This document shows, one piece after another, positions 37,156 to 46,656 of a stretch of DNA of 64,000 bases (the first letter of the stretch is position 1; each line of letters opens with the position of its first letter). The notes beneath the pieces were generated by a model, which worked only from the letters and a program-made list of their open reading frames with translations, searched no databases and was not told the origin of the DNA. The translations under genes and the position numbers were made by a program. Source of the DNA: Phytoactinopolyspora mesophila (GTDB lineage Bacteria > Actinomycetota > Actinomycetes > Jiangellales > Jiangellaceae); assembly GCF_010122465.1 (NCBI RefSeq), contig NZ_WLZY01000001.1, positions 806,001 through 870,000 of the forward strand, written 5' to 3'.

Positions 37156-37347
37156 ATGAATTCGACGTACTTGCTCGCGGGCATCGAGGTCCAGCGGCTG
37201 ATGGAAAATCAAGCTCGCGCGGCGTTTGACCCTGAACGTGCGGCGCTGCTCGCTCTAGTGCAGGCCCGCCCACGTCGCAGCTGGAACTGGCGCGTCTGGT
37301 CGCGCCGGCTGCCCGCACCAACCAGGGAGCGAGGCCGGGTCCGGTGA
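37156..37347 (+). CDS. Small hypothetical protein coupled to azlC
   Basis: A 63-residue frame beginning MNSTYLLAGIEVQRLMENQ and ending in a basic tail. It has a plausible ribosome site (GGGGGAA) and its TGA overlaps the GTG of the AzlC gene (GTGA at 37344-37347), a typical coupled arrangement. An N-terminal hydrophobic-helical start and Arg-rich C-terminus recall small actinobacterial leader-like proteins. The function is unknown; it may simply promote translation of azlC. Confidence 0.5.
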   Translation: MNSTYLLAGIEVQRLMENQARAAFDPERAALLALVQARPRRSWNWRVWSRRLPAPTRERGRVR

Positions 37348-38087
37348 CCGTATCGGTGATGGCATCGAGCTATGCCGACACCGACGCCGACGCGCCGAGG
37401 CACACAGCACGCCCAGCCGACTTTCTCCTCGGTGCCCGCGCGATGCTCCCCTGGCTGGCCGGTGTCACCCCGTTCGGCCTGGTGATCGGGGTCAGCGCGG
37501 CACAGGCCGACGTCTCGACGCTCGCCGGGTGGCTGACCGGCCCGTTGATGGCCGGCGGCAGTGCTCAGATCGCGACGATCGAGCTGCTCGACGCCGGTGC
37601 CGCTCCGCTGGTGGTGGTGTTCAGTGCGCTGATCATCAACCTGCGGCTGGTGCTCTACTCCGCGGCGATGGCGCCACACTGGCGAGGCCGTTCACGGCGG
37701 TGGCGGGCGTTCGCCGCGTACCTGCTCATCGATCCGTCGTTCGCAGTCGGTATTGCCCGCTACGAACAGCCCGGGGATCGGTCCCGGGCGGACACGTACT
37801 ACGTGGGCGGGGCCGTCGTGCTGTACGCGACCTGGTTCGCCGCGATCGCCGCGGGCGCGCTGGTCGGTGCGCAATTGCCCGCCGCGCTCCAGCTGGAATT
37901 CGTCATCCCGTTGTTCCTCGCGGGCGAGGTGGTGCCGAAGCTGGCCCACCGAGCCACCCGCCGTGCGGCTCTGACCGCGGCCGGCGTGGCCGCGGTGGCC
38001 ACCGCGATCCCGCTGCATCTGGGCCTGATCGTGGCGATCGTCGCCGGCCTTGCGGCCGGTCTGCTGGCGAAGGAGGCCGCGCGATGA
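37344..38087 (+). CDS. azlC: AzlC-family branched-chain amino acid exporter subunit
   Basis: A 247-residue membrane protein with the AzlC hallmark start GARAMLPWLAGVTPFGLVIG and later GGSAQIATIELLDAGA and INLRLVLYSAAMAPHW. It works with the short AzlD partner in export of branched-chain or related amino acids. It begins with GTG overlapping the small upstream gene, and its stop overlaps the azlD ATG (ATGA). RidA-like and OsmC genes further on do not clarify the substrate. Confidence 0.88.
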   Translation: MTVSVMASSYADTDADAPRHTARPADFLLGARAMLPWLAGVTPFGLVIGVSAAQADVSTLAGWLTGPLMAGGSAQIATIELLDAGAAPLVVVFSALIINLRLVLYSAAMAPHWRGRSRRWRAFAAYLLIDPSFAVGIARYEQPGDRSRADTYYVGGAVVLYATWFAAIAAGALVGAQLPAALQLEFVIPLFLAGEVVPKLAHRATRRAALTAAGVAAVATAIPLHLGLIVAIVAGLAAGLLAKEAAR

Positions 38088-38407
38088 ACGTCTGGCTGGT
38101 GATCGTCGTCATCGGGCTCGGAAGCTACGTGTTCCGGATCAGCATGGTCCTGCTCATCGACCATTTCGACCTTCCCGAGTGGCTAACCCGCGCGTCGGGC
38201 TTCGTCGCACCCGCCGCGTTCGCGGCGCTGGCTGCTGGCAGCGTCGCCGCCCACGTGGGCGACGTCGATCTCCTCCGTGCCGTTCCAGTGCTCGGCGCGG
38301 TGACGGCGGCCGTCGTCGCCGTCCGGCTGACCCGCAAGTCCTACGTGGCGGTGCTGGCCGGCATGCCCGTGCTCTGGATCCTCACCGCCTTGGTGGCGAC
38401 GTCATGA
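38084..38407 (+). CDS. azlD: AzlD-family exporter small subunit
   Basis: A 107-residue protein with three to four hydrophobic segments, including IGLGSYVFRISMVLL and PAAFAALAAGSVA, typical of AzlD. ATG 38084 overlaps the azlC stop. It is an obligate partner of AzlC. Confidence 0.87.
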   Translation: MNVWLVIVVIGLGSYVFRISMVLLIDHFDLPEWLTRASGFVAPAAFAALAAGSVAAHVGDVDLLRAVPVLGAVTAAVVAVRLTRKSYVAVLAGMPVLWILTALVATS

Positions 38408-38523
38408 CGGCGCCGGCGCGGCCGCGAAGCCCGCCGGAAGGTTCCGGGAAGGTCACGTCCCTACGTTCACTGCAACCGATCCACCCGAATGCCATCCACC
38501 CCACATCACAAGGAGACAGAACC

Positions 38524-39093
38524 ATGAGCATCACCGCAGAACGAGCCCCTCTCAACGGCGTCGACACGCCCACCCTGTTCGCCACCCTCGACGCCGTCAA
38601 GGGCCAGCCGGACATCGCCAAGTTCCAGTTCCGCGCGACCAACCGGTGGATCAGCGGAACCCACAACCAGTCGACGATGCACACCTTCTTCGGCGCGGGC
38701 CAGGAGATGGAGCACAAGCATCCCACCGTTATCGACGCCGATCACCCGGCCGTGCTGGTCGGCCAGGACCACGGCCCGACGCCAGTCGAGTACGTGCTGG
38801 GGGCGCTGGCGGCCTGCCTGACCTCCGGGCTGGCCAACATCGCCGCGGCCCGCGGCATCGAACTGACCGAGGTGACGTCGACCGTCGAAGGTGACATCGA
38901 CCTGCTCGGAATCCTCGGGCTCTCCGACTCGGTCCGCAACGGCTACAAGGACATCCGGGTCAGCTTCACCATCTCCGGGAACGCACCGCCGGAGAAGCTG
39001 CGCGCGTTGGTCGAGCAGTCGCGAGACCGCTCCGCGGTGTTCGACGTGATCACCAACCCTGTCCCGGTCGCGCTGGACGTGACCGTCGTCTGA
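38524..39093 (+). CDS. OsmC-family protein
   Basis: A 189-residue OsmC/Ohr-fold protein. The first redox Cys is in LGALAACLTSGLANIA, with HGPTPVEYVLGAL before it as in the family. The second, usually within a C-P-V-type motif, is replaced: the segment reads SRDRSAVFDVITNP. A two-Cys peroxidase cycle is therefore unlikely, and it may be a one-Cys or non-peroxidase member. ATG 38524 follows an AAGGAGA ribosome site. It is downstream of azlCD by 116 bases. Confidence 0.82.
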   Translation: MSITAERAPLNGVDTPTLFATLDAVKGQPDIAKFQFRATNRWISGTHNQSTMHTFFGAGQEMEHKHPTVIDADHPAVLVGQDHGPTPVEYVLGALAACLTSGLANIAAARGIELTEVTSTVEGDIDLLGILGLSDSVRNGYKDIRVSFTISGNAPPEKLRALVEQSRDRSAVFDVITNPVPVALDVTVV

Positions 39094-39126
39094 GGCTCGC
39101 CGGTGATCCGGCACGAGCCATCACCT

Positions 39127-39171
39127 GCGGGTGGCCGCCCCTGGGCCGATCCTCATCGGGCGGCCACCCGC
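39127..39171. terminator. Terminator-like hairpin
   Basis: GCGGGTGGCCGCCC (39127-39140) pairs perfectly with 39158-39171 around a 17-base loop. It lies between the osmC stop and the flavoprotein start and has no long T-run. It may terminate the azlCD-osmC transcript or attenuate the next gene. Confidence 0.6.
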
Positions 39172-39193
39172 AAGAAGGAGAAAGAGAAACGTG

Positions 39194-40465
39194 ATGAAAA
39201 CGATCGATACGGTTGTGATCGGCGCAGGTCAAGCCGGTCTCGCGACCAGCCGCTACCTGACCGCGGAAGGGCGTGATCACGTCGTACTCGACCGTGGGCG
39301 GGTGGCCGAGAGCTGGCGCAGTGCCCGCTGGGACTCGCTGCGGCTGCTGACGCCGAACTGGATGACCCGGCTGCCCGGGTGGAGTTATGCCGGCTCCGAG
39401 CCGGACGGTTTCATGACCGCCGCCGAACTCACCGGCTACCTGAGCTGTTATGCCACGTCCTTCGGCGCTCCGGTGTTGGAGCACACACCGGTCACCGACG
39501 TCTCTCCCATGGCCCATGGTTATCGGGTGACGACGCTGCGCGGCTCGTGGTTCGCGCGCAATGTGGTGCTCGCCAGCGGTCCGGCTCGGACGGTTCCCAC
39601 GCTTTCCCGGCGGCTCCCATCTGATCTTCACCAGCTGCACACCAGCAAGTACCGCAGGCCCGCCCAGCTGCCCGACGGCGGCGTCCTGGTCGTCGGTGCG
39701 TCGGCATCGGGCGCCCAGATCGCATCCGAGCTTCGCCGCGCGGGCCGGAGGGTGGTGCTGGCCGTCGGTTCGCACACCAGCCTCCCCCGCCGGTATCGCG
39801 GCATGGACATCATGTGGTGGCTGGAGCAGAGCGGCGTCCTCGGCCGCACCATCGCCGAGATGCCCGACCCGCGAGCCGCACGCACCCAGCCGTCATTGCA
39901 GCTGCGCGGCGGCACGTCAGGTGAGGATCTCAACCTCGCCGCTCTGGCCGATCTCGGCGTGGAGATGACCGGCCGGCTCATCGCCGCCGACGGGTCCACC
40001 GTGTACTTCGCCGACGACCTGGCGCCGACGATCGCCGCGGCGGAAGCACGGACCCGCCGCACCCTAGACATCATCGACCGATACGCCGAATCGGCCGGTC
40101 TGGCCGCCGAGGTGCTGCCGGCCGTCCCGGAACGTGTGCTCAACGTGCACGAGGGCCCCCGCAAGCTCGCCCCACGAGCCGCTGGTATCACCACCGTGGT
40201 GTGGGCCACCGGTTTCCGGCACAGCTATCCCTGGTTGCGCGTTCCGGTCTTCGACCGCGAAGGGCACGTCCTGCAGTACAGGGGCATCACCGCGGCGCCC
40301 GGCCTGTACGTCGTCGGCGAGCGGTTCCTGCACCGGCGCGACTCGAGCTTCATCGACGGCGTCCGGTACGACGCACGCACGATCACCGACCACATCAGGA
40401 TGTCCTCGCGTGCGCAGCGGGCAACGCGCCGGGCAGAAACAGTGCTGGAAGGAGCCCACGTCTGA
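39194..40465 (+). CDS. Flavin-dependent monooxygenase-like oxidoreductase (CzcO/FMO type)
   Basis: A 423-residue flavoprotein. The FAD motif is TVVIGAGQAGLATSRYL, followed by ESWRSARWDSLRLLTPNW, typical of the TrkA/CzcO-like monooxygenases. The NADPH motif is VLVVGASASGAQIASEL, and VVWATGFRHSYPWL is the FAD/NADP linker. The start is ATG 39194 (or GTG 39191) with AAGGAG upstream. It ends at the start of the next flavoprotein gene (TGATG overlap), so the two act together. Confidence 0.83.
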   Translation: MKTIDTVVIGAGQAGLATSRYLTAEGRDHVVLDRGRVAESWRSARWDSLRLLTPNWMTRLPGWSYAGSEPDGFMTAAELTGYLSCYATSFGAPVLEHTPVTDVSPMAHGYRVTTLRGSWFARNVVLASGPARTVPTLSRRLPSDLHQLHTSKYRRPAQLPDGGVLVVGASASGAQIASELRRAGRRVVLAVGSHTSLPRRYRGMDIMWWLEQSGVLGRTIAEMPDPRAARTQPSLQLRGGTSGEDLNLAALADLGVEMTGRLIAADGSTVYFADDLAPTIAAAEARTRRTLDIIDRYAESAGLAAEVLPAVPERVLNVHEGPRKLAPRAAGITTVVWATGFRHSYPWLRVPVFDREGHVLQYRGITAAPGLYVVGERFLHRRDSSFIDGVRYDARTITDHIRMSSRAQRATRRAETVLEGAHV

Positions 40466-41688
40466 TGAGTGCATCGACGTACGACACCATCGTGGTCGGC
40501 GCGCGGGTCGCGGGTGCGACGACGGCCCTGTTGCTGGCCCGGCTGGGGCTTCGAGTCCTTGTGCTGGACCGTGGCCGCTACGGCGGCGACACCGTTTCCA
40601 CGCACGCGTTGATGCGCGGTGGCGTCTGGCAGTTGCAGCGCCTGGGCGTGCTGGACGACGTCGCCGCCGCCGGCACTCCGCCCGTGCGGCGGGTGCACTT
40701 CCACTACCCCGACGACACCACCAGAGTCACGCTCAAGCCCACTCCCGGGGTCGATGCGCTCTACGCACCCCGGCGCACCCTGCTGGACCGCATCATCGTT
40801 GACCGTGCCACCGCAGCCGGTGCCGACGTGCGCTTCGGGATGACCGTGACCGCGTTGTCTCGCGACCACACGGGCCGGATCATCGGCGTCGTGGCCTCCG
40901 ATCGTCTGGGCCGCCGGCTGCGCGCGTCGGGTCCACTGACCATCGGTGCGGACGGGATCGGCTCAATCGTGGCCCGGGCCGTCGGCGCACCGCTGACCTG
41001 GGCGGCGTCCGGTGCCGGCAGCGCGTTCCTGTACGGGTACTGGGATCACCTCCCGGCCGAGGGATACGAGTGGTACTACTCCCCCGGTGTCAGCGCCGGT
41101 TTGATCCCGACCAACGACGGCCAGACGACTGTGTTCGTCGGCACCACCCCGGAGAAGATGAAGCTGGCGCGTGCGGGCGGCACCTGGCCAGGATTCCGCA
41201 CCCTGGCCGAGGCGGTCTCACCAGATCTGCGGGCCCGGCTGGCTGACGGCCAACCACCCCGGCGCCTGCGCGGCTTCACGGGCGTGACCGGCTATCTCCG
41301 GCAATCCTGGGGTCCGGGATGGGCGCTGGCCGGAGACGCCGGCAGCTTCGAAGACCCGCTGAGCACCCACGGCATCACCGACGCGCTGCGCGACGCCTCC
41401 CTGCTGTCCGAGGCGATACTGCGCATCCACGCAGGCGGCGCCACCGAGGCGGAGGCACTTTCGGCCTACCAGAGGACTAGGGACGCACTCGCTTTGCCAC
41501 TTCTGACCACGGTTGATTCGATCTCGTCCTATCAGTGGACCGTCGCTGAACTGCAGCGTTCGCTTCTCGACGCCAGCTCCGCGATGAGCGAGCAGTTCGA
41601 GTCCACGCAGGACCACGCCGAACATAGCTCCTTGGCGCGCGTCCTGCCCGCCAGCGCATCGGATTCAGCCCACCGCGTTGCCCCCTAA
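40465..41688 (+). CDS. FAD-dependent oxidoreductase, geranylgeranyl reductase/halogenase-like
   Basis: A 407-residue flavoprotein of the p-hydroxybenzoate-hydroxylase fold. It has DTIVVGARVAGATTALLLARL (FAD loop), GDTVSTHALMRGG, an IGADGIGSIVARA stretch with the DG motif and WALAGDAGSFEDPLSTHGI with the GD-P motif. ATG 40465 overlaps the preceding stop by 1 base. A role in aromatic or polyprenyl substrate oxidation is a family-level guess. It precedes a very large regulator gene that may control it. Confidence 0.82.
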   Translation: MSASTYDTIVVGARVAGATTALLLARLGLRVLVLDRGRYGGDTVSTHALMRGGVWQLQRLGVLDDVAAAGTPPVRRVHFHYPDDTTRVTLKPTPGVDALYAPRRTLLDRIIVDRATAAGADVRFGMTVTALSRDHTGRIIGVVASDRLGRRLRASGPLTIGADGIGSIVARAVGAPLTWAASGAGSAFLYGYWDHLPAEGYEWYYSPGVSAGLIPTNDGQTTVFVGTTPEKMKLARAGGTWPGFRTLAEAVSPDLRARLADGQPPRRLRGFTGVTGYLRQSWGPGWALAGDAGSFEDPLSTHGITDALRDASLLSEAILRIHAGGATEAEALSAYQRTRDALALPLLTTVDSISSYQWTVAELQRSLLDASSAMSEQFESTQDHAEHSSLARVLPASASDSAHRVAP

Positions 41689-41786
41689 CCCCGGACGCTG
41701 CACCTGTACAGACGTGTAGTTCAGGCGCATCATGGATCTGGGTGCTGGCGCACTAGGGCACGGCTGCTGCGACCAGGGGGGTACCA

Positions 41787-44700
41787 GTGGCGGCGACACG
41801 GGTAGAGATCCGGCTCCTCGGTGGATTCGAGGTGGTGATCGACGGCACGCCGCTGGCGCCGTCGGCGTGGCCACGTCCGCAGGCTGCCAGCCTCGTCAAG
41901 GCTCTCGCGCTGACGCCCGGTCGCCGGCTGCACCGGGAACGCCTGATCGACATGCTCTGGCCGGATCTCGCGGTCGCCGAAGCCGCGCCCCGATTGCACA
42001 AGCTGGCACATTACGCCCGTCGTGCGCTTGGCGACGACCGCGAAGCCGTCGTCCTGCGTGGAGAGATGGTGGTGCTGCTGCCCGGTGTGGACGTCGAAGT
42101 CGACACCGACGTCTTCGACCGTGCGGCCGAAGTAGCCCTCGCCGGCACGACGACGGAGGCGGCTGCTGCCGCCGCCGACCTCTACCGCGGAACGCTGTTG
42201 CCGGATGACCCATACGAGGCCTGGACCGACGAGCCCCGTGAGCGGCTCCGGTTGCGCTATCTGGAGGTGCTGCGTCAAGCCCGCGACTGGCCGCGATTGA
42301 TCGAGACAGACCCGGCCGACGAGGAGGCACATCTCGCGCTGGCCAGCCGCTATCTCGACGCGGGCGATCACCGGGGAGCCTTACGCCAGCTAGAGCGAAT
42401 GGACGCCGCATTGCGCAGCGAACTGGGTGTGGGACCGGGCCCGGCGGCGCTCGCCCTGCGCGACCAGGTTCTCGCCTCGCTGCCGCAACAACCCGATAGC
42501 GGGCACGTCGCTCTGATCGGCCGGGACAGCGAGCGGCGAATCATCGAGAACGCGCTGGCCGAAGCCACCCGTGGACGGGGCCGGACAGTGCTGGTGTCAG
42601 GTCCGGCCGGCGTCGGCAAGTCGGCGCTACTCGACTGGGTGGCCCGCCGAGCGGAGCGCACCGGCTGGCGGGCAGGGCGGGGAGTGGCCGCCGCCATCGA
42701 GGGCGCCTGGCCGTACGCGCCGGTCCTGGATGCGTTGGCAGACCTGTGCCGTCGTCACCCCACGCTGCTCGACGGGCTCGACGACGCGTTTCGCGAAGAG
42801 ATCGAGCGGGCCCTGGCGGGGCGCGAGCTGACCTGGAGCGGCGAAGGCGCCCACCAGCGGCTGTTCGTCGCGGTGGCGGAGCTCGTCCGGCTCGCCGCGT
42901 CCGGCTCAGGGCTGCTCCTCACCGTCGACGACGTGCATGAGGCCGATGAGGCCAGTCTGCGCATGCTGCACTACCTGGCCCGCACCGTTGTGAGTGAGCG
43001 CGCCGTCGTCGTTCTCGGATCTCGTGACGGCGGCCGCAGGGTGGAGCAGATCCGCACCAGCCTGATCCGCCGCAACGCGGCGATCCAGATCACGCTGGAT
43101 CCGCTGGATCGGCCGGCGACGCAAGCCCTCGTCGAGCACCATGTCGCCGAAGCGGCGCCAGAAACTGTCGAGCGGATCTGGGCGGTATCCGGAGGTCTTC
43201 CGTTCGCGATCACCGAGATGGCCAGGGCACCTGAATCCACCGACGCCGTCGCGATGGGGGCACTCAGCGTCGTCGGCCTCGCACCAGCGACACGCGAAGC
43301 TCTGCAGCGGGTCGCGGTAGTCGGCACCAGCTTCGATACCGATCAGTTCGTCGCGCTCACCGGCCTGCCCGAGCCACAGGCGTTCGCCGCGCTGGACGCC
43401 GCGTTAGGCGCGCTGGTGGTGCAGCACACCGGAACGGGCTACCGGTTCCGGCACGCCCTGATCCGCGACGCGCTGCTGGCCGGTATCGCTCCCGCCAAGG
43501 AGCGCAGGTTTCATCATGAAGCCGCCCAGCGTCTCGCTGCCGTAGGCGCTCCCCCGGCGCGGGTCGCCCATCACCTGATCGCTGCCGGTCAGCTCGCCGC
43601 AGCGGTGCCCTATGTCCTGCAAGCCGTCGAGACCGAGGCGGCCATCGGGGCTTACCGCGACGCGCTGGCGCTCCTCGAGGCCGTTCAGGATCATGCCTCC
43701 ACGGCGGATCGGCCCCGGTTGTTCGCCTTGCGGGCGAACCTGCTGGCCGCCTTGGGCGACCGGTCGACCATGGACGCCTACCGTGCGGCCCTGGCGATCG
43801 CCGACGAGTCATCGCGGCCGCTATTACGGGCCCGGATGGGCCAGGCCGCCGTCATGGAGGGCGACCTGGTGACGGCCGCCGGCGTACTCGATGGGCTGGA
43901 GCCCGACGGCGGTCCGGCAGATGTGGCCATCCTGCTGGCCAAGGGCAGCCTGGCGTATTTCAGTGGGGACGTCGACGCCGCGTGGAAAGCCTCACATGAC
44001 GTGTGCAGCCGGCTGCCCGCGCATGAGAACACATGGCAGCGCCTGGACCTGCTGGCCCTGCAGGCCCTCATCGCCCACCACCGCGGGGAGCTGTTCTCGC
44101 AGCTGAACACCGAGCTGCGGCGTGCCCAGGACACGCCCGCCCTGGCGAGCACGCTGTTCGACCCCTACCTCTGCGTCGCGGAGTTTCTCCTGTACGGCAC
44201 CACCCCGTACAGCGAGGTGAAAGCTCTCGCGCACTCGCTTCGCAGCACCGCGCGGCGCACCGGCGTGCTGCGCGCCGAGGCGTTCGCCGACGCGCTGCTG
44301 GGCGAGGCCGCGCTCCTCGCGGGCGATCTCGCAGAAGCCGAACGGGAACTGCAGGACGCGGTCGACCTCCACCGCGAGATCGGCGCCGCCGCCGGAGAAG
44401 CCAGCTCCCTGCAACGCCTGGCCGAGCTGCGGTTGCTGCAGGGTGACCCCGCCGAGGCTAGCCGCCTCCTCCGAAGGGCATTGCGGCGAGCACGGTGGTC
44501 GATACTCGCGTTGCACCTCGTGCAACGCATCTTCGGCACCATGATCCGGGCCGCCCCCGATCCGCAGTCAGCCCGGCTGGTGGTCGACCAGGCCGAGGAA
44601 ACCATGGGAACCGACGACGCCTGTGCGTTCTGCGTCGTCATGTTCGCCGTGCCGGCCGCCATAGCCTGCGCCGATGTCGGAGACCTCGAAGCCGCGCAGC

Positions 44701-44927
44701 GCTACGTGAAAGTCGCCGAGACGTCGTCCGAACTATGGGAAGGGACCTCCTGGCAGGGCGCCATCCTCGAGGCGCGCGCCCACCTCGCCGAGGCCTCCGG
44801 GGATCTCCCCCGGCGCACGGCCCTGCTGGAGGAAGCAGCCGCGGTGTTCGACGACGCCGGCCAGCCGCCCGACGCCGACCGCTGCCGCACCCAACTGGCC
44901 ACCGATACCCCCAACTTGATCATCTGA
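41787..44927 (+). CDS. AfsR/MalT-like ATPase transcriptional regulator (BTAD + AAA + TPR)
   Basis: A 1046-residue regulator. It has an N-terminal winged helix (VEIRLLGGFEVVIDG..., 1-100) and a BTAD (to about 235). An AAA/STAND ATPase follows with Walker A GPAGVGKS (272-279) and Walker B LLLTVDDVH (376-384). A long TPR-like helical region runs to the end. I see no C-terminal LuxR-type helix-turn-helix. Transcription activation through nucleotide-driven oligomerisation is expected from the family. GTG 41787 is the first start after the upstream stop. Neighbours on the same strand are the two flavoproteins. Confidence 0.87.
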   Translation: MAATRVEIRLLGGFEVVIDGTPLAPSAWPRPQAASLVKALALTPGRRLHRERLIDMLWPDLAVAEAAPRLHKLAHYARRALGDDREAVVLRGEMVVLLPGVDVEVDTDVFDRAAEVALAGTTTEAAAAAADLYRGTLLPDDPYEAWTDEPRERLRLRYLEVLRQARDWPRLIETDPADEEAHLALASRYLDAGDHRGALRQLERMDAALRSELGVGPGPAALALRDQVLASLPQQPDSGHVALIGRDSERRIIENALAEATRGRGRTVLVSGPAGVGKSALLDWVARRAERTGWRAGRGVAAAIEGAWPYAPVLDALADLCRRHPTLLDGLDDAFREEIERALAGRELTWSGEGAHQRLFVAVAELVRLAASGSGLLLTVDDVHEADEASLRMLHYLARTVVSERAVVVLGSRDGGRRVEQIRTSLIRRNAAIQITLDPLDRPATQALVEHHVAEAAPETVERIWAVSGGLPFAITEMARAPESTDAVAMGALSVVGLAPATREALQRVAVVGTSFDTDQFVALTGLPEPQAFAALDAALGALVVQHTGTGYRFRHALIRDALLAGIAPAKERRFHHEAAQRLAAVGAPPARVAHHLIAAGQLAAAVPYVLQAVETEAAIGAYRDALALLEAVQDHASTADRPRLFALRANLLAALGDRSTMDAYRAALAIADESSRPLLRARMGQAAVMEGDLVTAAGVLDGLEPDGGPADVAILLAKGSLAYFSGDVDAAWKASHDVCSRLPAHENTWQRLDLLALQALIAHHRGELFSQLNTELRRAQDTPALASTLFDPYLCVAEFLLYGTTPYSEVKALAHSLRSTARRTGVLRAEAFADALLGEAALLAGDLAEAERELQDAVDLHREIGAAAGEASSLQRLAELRLLQGDPAEASRLLRRALRRARWSILALHLVQRIFGTMIRAAPDPQSARLVVDQAEETMGTDDACAFCVVMFAVPAAIACADVGDLEAAQRYVKVAETSSELWEGTSWQGAILEARAHLAEASGDLPRRTALLEEAAAVFDDAGQPPDADRCRTQLATDTPNLII

Positions 44928-44957
44928 CCACCAGCGGTCCACGTGTGGCGAAGCGCC

Positions 44958-45545
44958 CTATTCGTCGATCGGCAGCGTGTCGGCGACGTCGTAGACCGGC
45001 CAGCCGTCGTCGTCGGGGCGCATCGTGGGCCGTTCACGATGGTTCTCCTGCCGGCCCACGTCGAGCAGGTGAATGACGCTCGCGCCGCGGCACACCAGCG
45101 CATCGGCGATGAGCGAGCGATGGCAGCGCCACCACAGCGTCTCGGCACACATGATGGCGACGCGCTCTCCATTACCCGATCGGACCACCAGAGTGTTCAC
45201 GGCGTCCCGGAACGGCGGGGTGTCCATATGGTCCGCGTATCCCGCGAACGCCACGTTGATCAGCGCCGTGTGCCGGGTCTGGTCGTGGCGGCTGCGGCGA
45301 CCGCCAAGCGCTTCTCCCTGCCACTCGTAGGCGATGCGGCTCTCACCGAGGGCGGCAGCCAAGGCGTCCCGACCGAACTGCGGGTGCCGACGCGATCCGG
45401 GGAATCGCCGGACGTCGACGAGCGTGCCTACCTCGGCAGCCTCGAGCACCCGAAGAAACGTCTCACCGGCCCTCGCACCATGGCCGACGGTCAAGACAAC
45501 CGGGCGCTGTGCCGCGCCTGAGTCTGTTCCATCCACCCGTCCCAT
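44958..45545 (-). CDS. DUF488 family protein
   Basis: A 195-residue protein with the DUF488 landmarks: VLTVGHGARAGETFLRVLEAAEVGTLVDVRRFPGSRRHPQF near the start and VAIMCAETLWWRCHRSLIADAL, whose CxE...CHR is the conserved cysteine/histidine segment, at the centre. The family is of uncertain function. It is convergent with the AfsR-like gene and divergent from the hydrolase at 45704. Confidence 0.85.
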   Translation of the reverse strand: MGRVDGTDSGAAQRPVVLTVGHGARAGETFLRVLEAAEVGTLVDVRRFPGSRRHPQFGRDALAAALGESRIAYEWQGEALGGRRSRHDQTRHTALINVAFAGYADHMDTPPFRDAVNTLVVRSGNGERVAIMCAETLWWRCHRSLIADALVCRGASVIHLLDVGRQENHRERPTMRPDDDGWPVYDVADTLPIDE

Positions 45546-45703
45546 CGTATCGACGCACGGTGTAGGTCAGCGGCGATGCGCCGCGACCGGACTTGGCCTC
45601 TGAGTGCTCGACTTCAACAATCCGCGTAGGTAGGTCTACCCATGTGATCTCGGCCCCCGCCCTGCCACGCTGGTACCAACTCAACCAGGACGGGGGTCCC
45701 GGA

Positions 45704-46531
45704 ATGGCTACCTATTCAACCGTTGAGAGCAGTGTGGTGTCGCGCGACGGCACCGAGATCGTGTACTGGACCAGTGGAGACGGGTCACCGATTGTGCTCG
45801 TCCATGGGGCGCCGGCTGATCACACGCGATGGCGGCCGCTGCTCCCGTACGTGGAAGAGCACCTCACGGTTCACGCCATGGATCGGCGCGGCAGCGGGGC
45901 CAGCGGAGACGCGGTGGCATACAGCCTGGAGCGGGAGTACGAAGACGTGGCTGCCGTCATTGACGCCGTGGCGGCTGCGTGCGGGCAAAACGTCGACGTG
46001 TACGGCCATTCGCACGGGGCGATGGCAGCATTCGGTGCGGCGACGCTCACCGCGAATCTCCGCAAGCTAGTCCTCTATGAAGGCTGGCCGGCCCCGGACC
46101 CGTCGATCTATGCCCTCCCGGTGGAGGTGATGGAACGGATGAACCATCTGTTGGCCGACGGTAACCGGGGCGGCGTCGTCGAGACGCTGTTCCGTGCCAT
46201 CGAGAATGTCTCGGATGAGGACGTGGCCTGGCTCCGATCGGCGCCTTCCTGGCCAGGCCGCGTCGCGGCTGCGGAGGCGCTTCCACGCGAGATCTCAGCA
46301 GAGACCCGGGCGCGACTGGAACCGGAGCAGGCAGCCAAGATCACCGTACCCGTCCTGCTCGTGACCGGCGAGGAAAGCACCGACCCAGCCAAGGCCGAAG
46401 TAGACACAGTCGCCGATGCACTACCCGACGCGCGGCACCTGGAGCTGGCCGGGCAGCAACACATTGGCGACATCCTTGCCCCGGAGACCTTCGCCACGCA
46501 TCTGCTGCAGTTCCTCCACGGCAGTCCCTGA
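45704..46531 (+). CDS. Alpha/beta hydrolase
   Basis: A 275-residue hydrolase: VLVHGAPADHTRWRPLLPYV, MDRRGSGAS, nucleophile elbow VYGHSHGAMAAFG (Ser) and terminal acid and His in VTGEESTDPAKAE and LAGQQHIGD. ATG 45704 starts the conserved N-terminal beta-strand (STVESSVVSRDGTEIVYW). The substrate is unknown. Its gene is alone. Confidence 0.82.
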   Translation: MATYSTVESSVVSRDGTEIVYWTSGDGSPIVLVHGAPADHTRWRPLLPYVEEHLTVHAMDRRGSGASGDAVAYSLEREYEDVAAVIDAVAAACGQNVDVYGHSHGAMAAFGAATLTANLRKLVLYEGWPAPDPSIYALPVEVMERMNHLLADGNRGGVVETLFRAIENVSDEDVAWLRSAPSWPGRVAAAEALPREISAETRARLEPEQAAKITVPVLLVTGEESTDPAKAEVDTVADALPDARHLELAGQQHIGDILAPETFATHLLQFLHGSP

Positions 46532-46656
46532 TCCCCACTACGCTCGCGATTCGCCCGCAACGGCAGGCGCAGGATCGCGCCAACCTCGCCGCGGTCTCTA
46601 ACAAGTCGTGGAACGCAGCGCCAGCGCCGTGCCGTGTCTTCAGCGGACGAGCGGCG

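Noticed and set aside
44928-44957. A possible terminator between the AfsR-like gene and the DUF488 gene
   Set aside because: Only short, imperfect complementarity around CCAC/GTGG; not strong enough to call.
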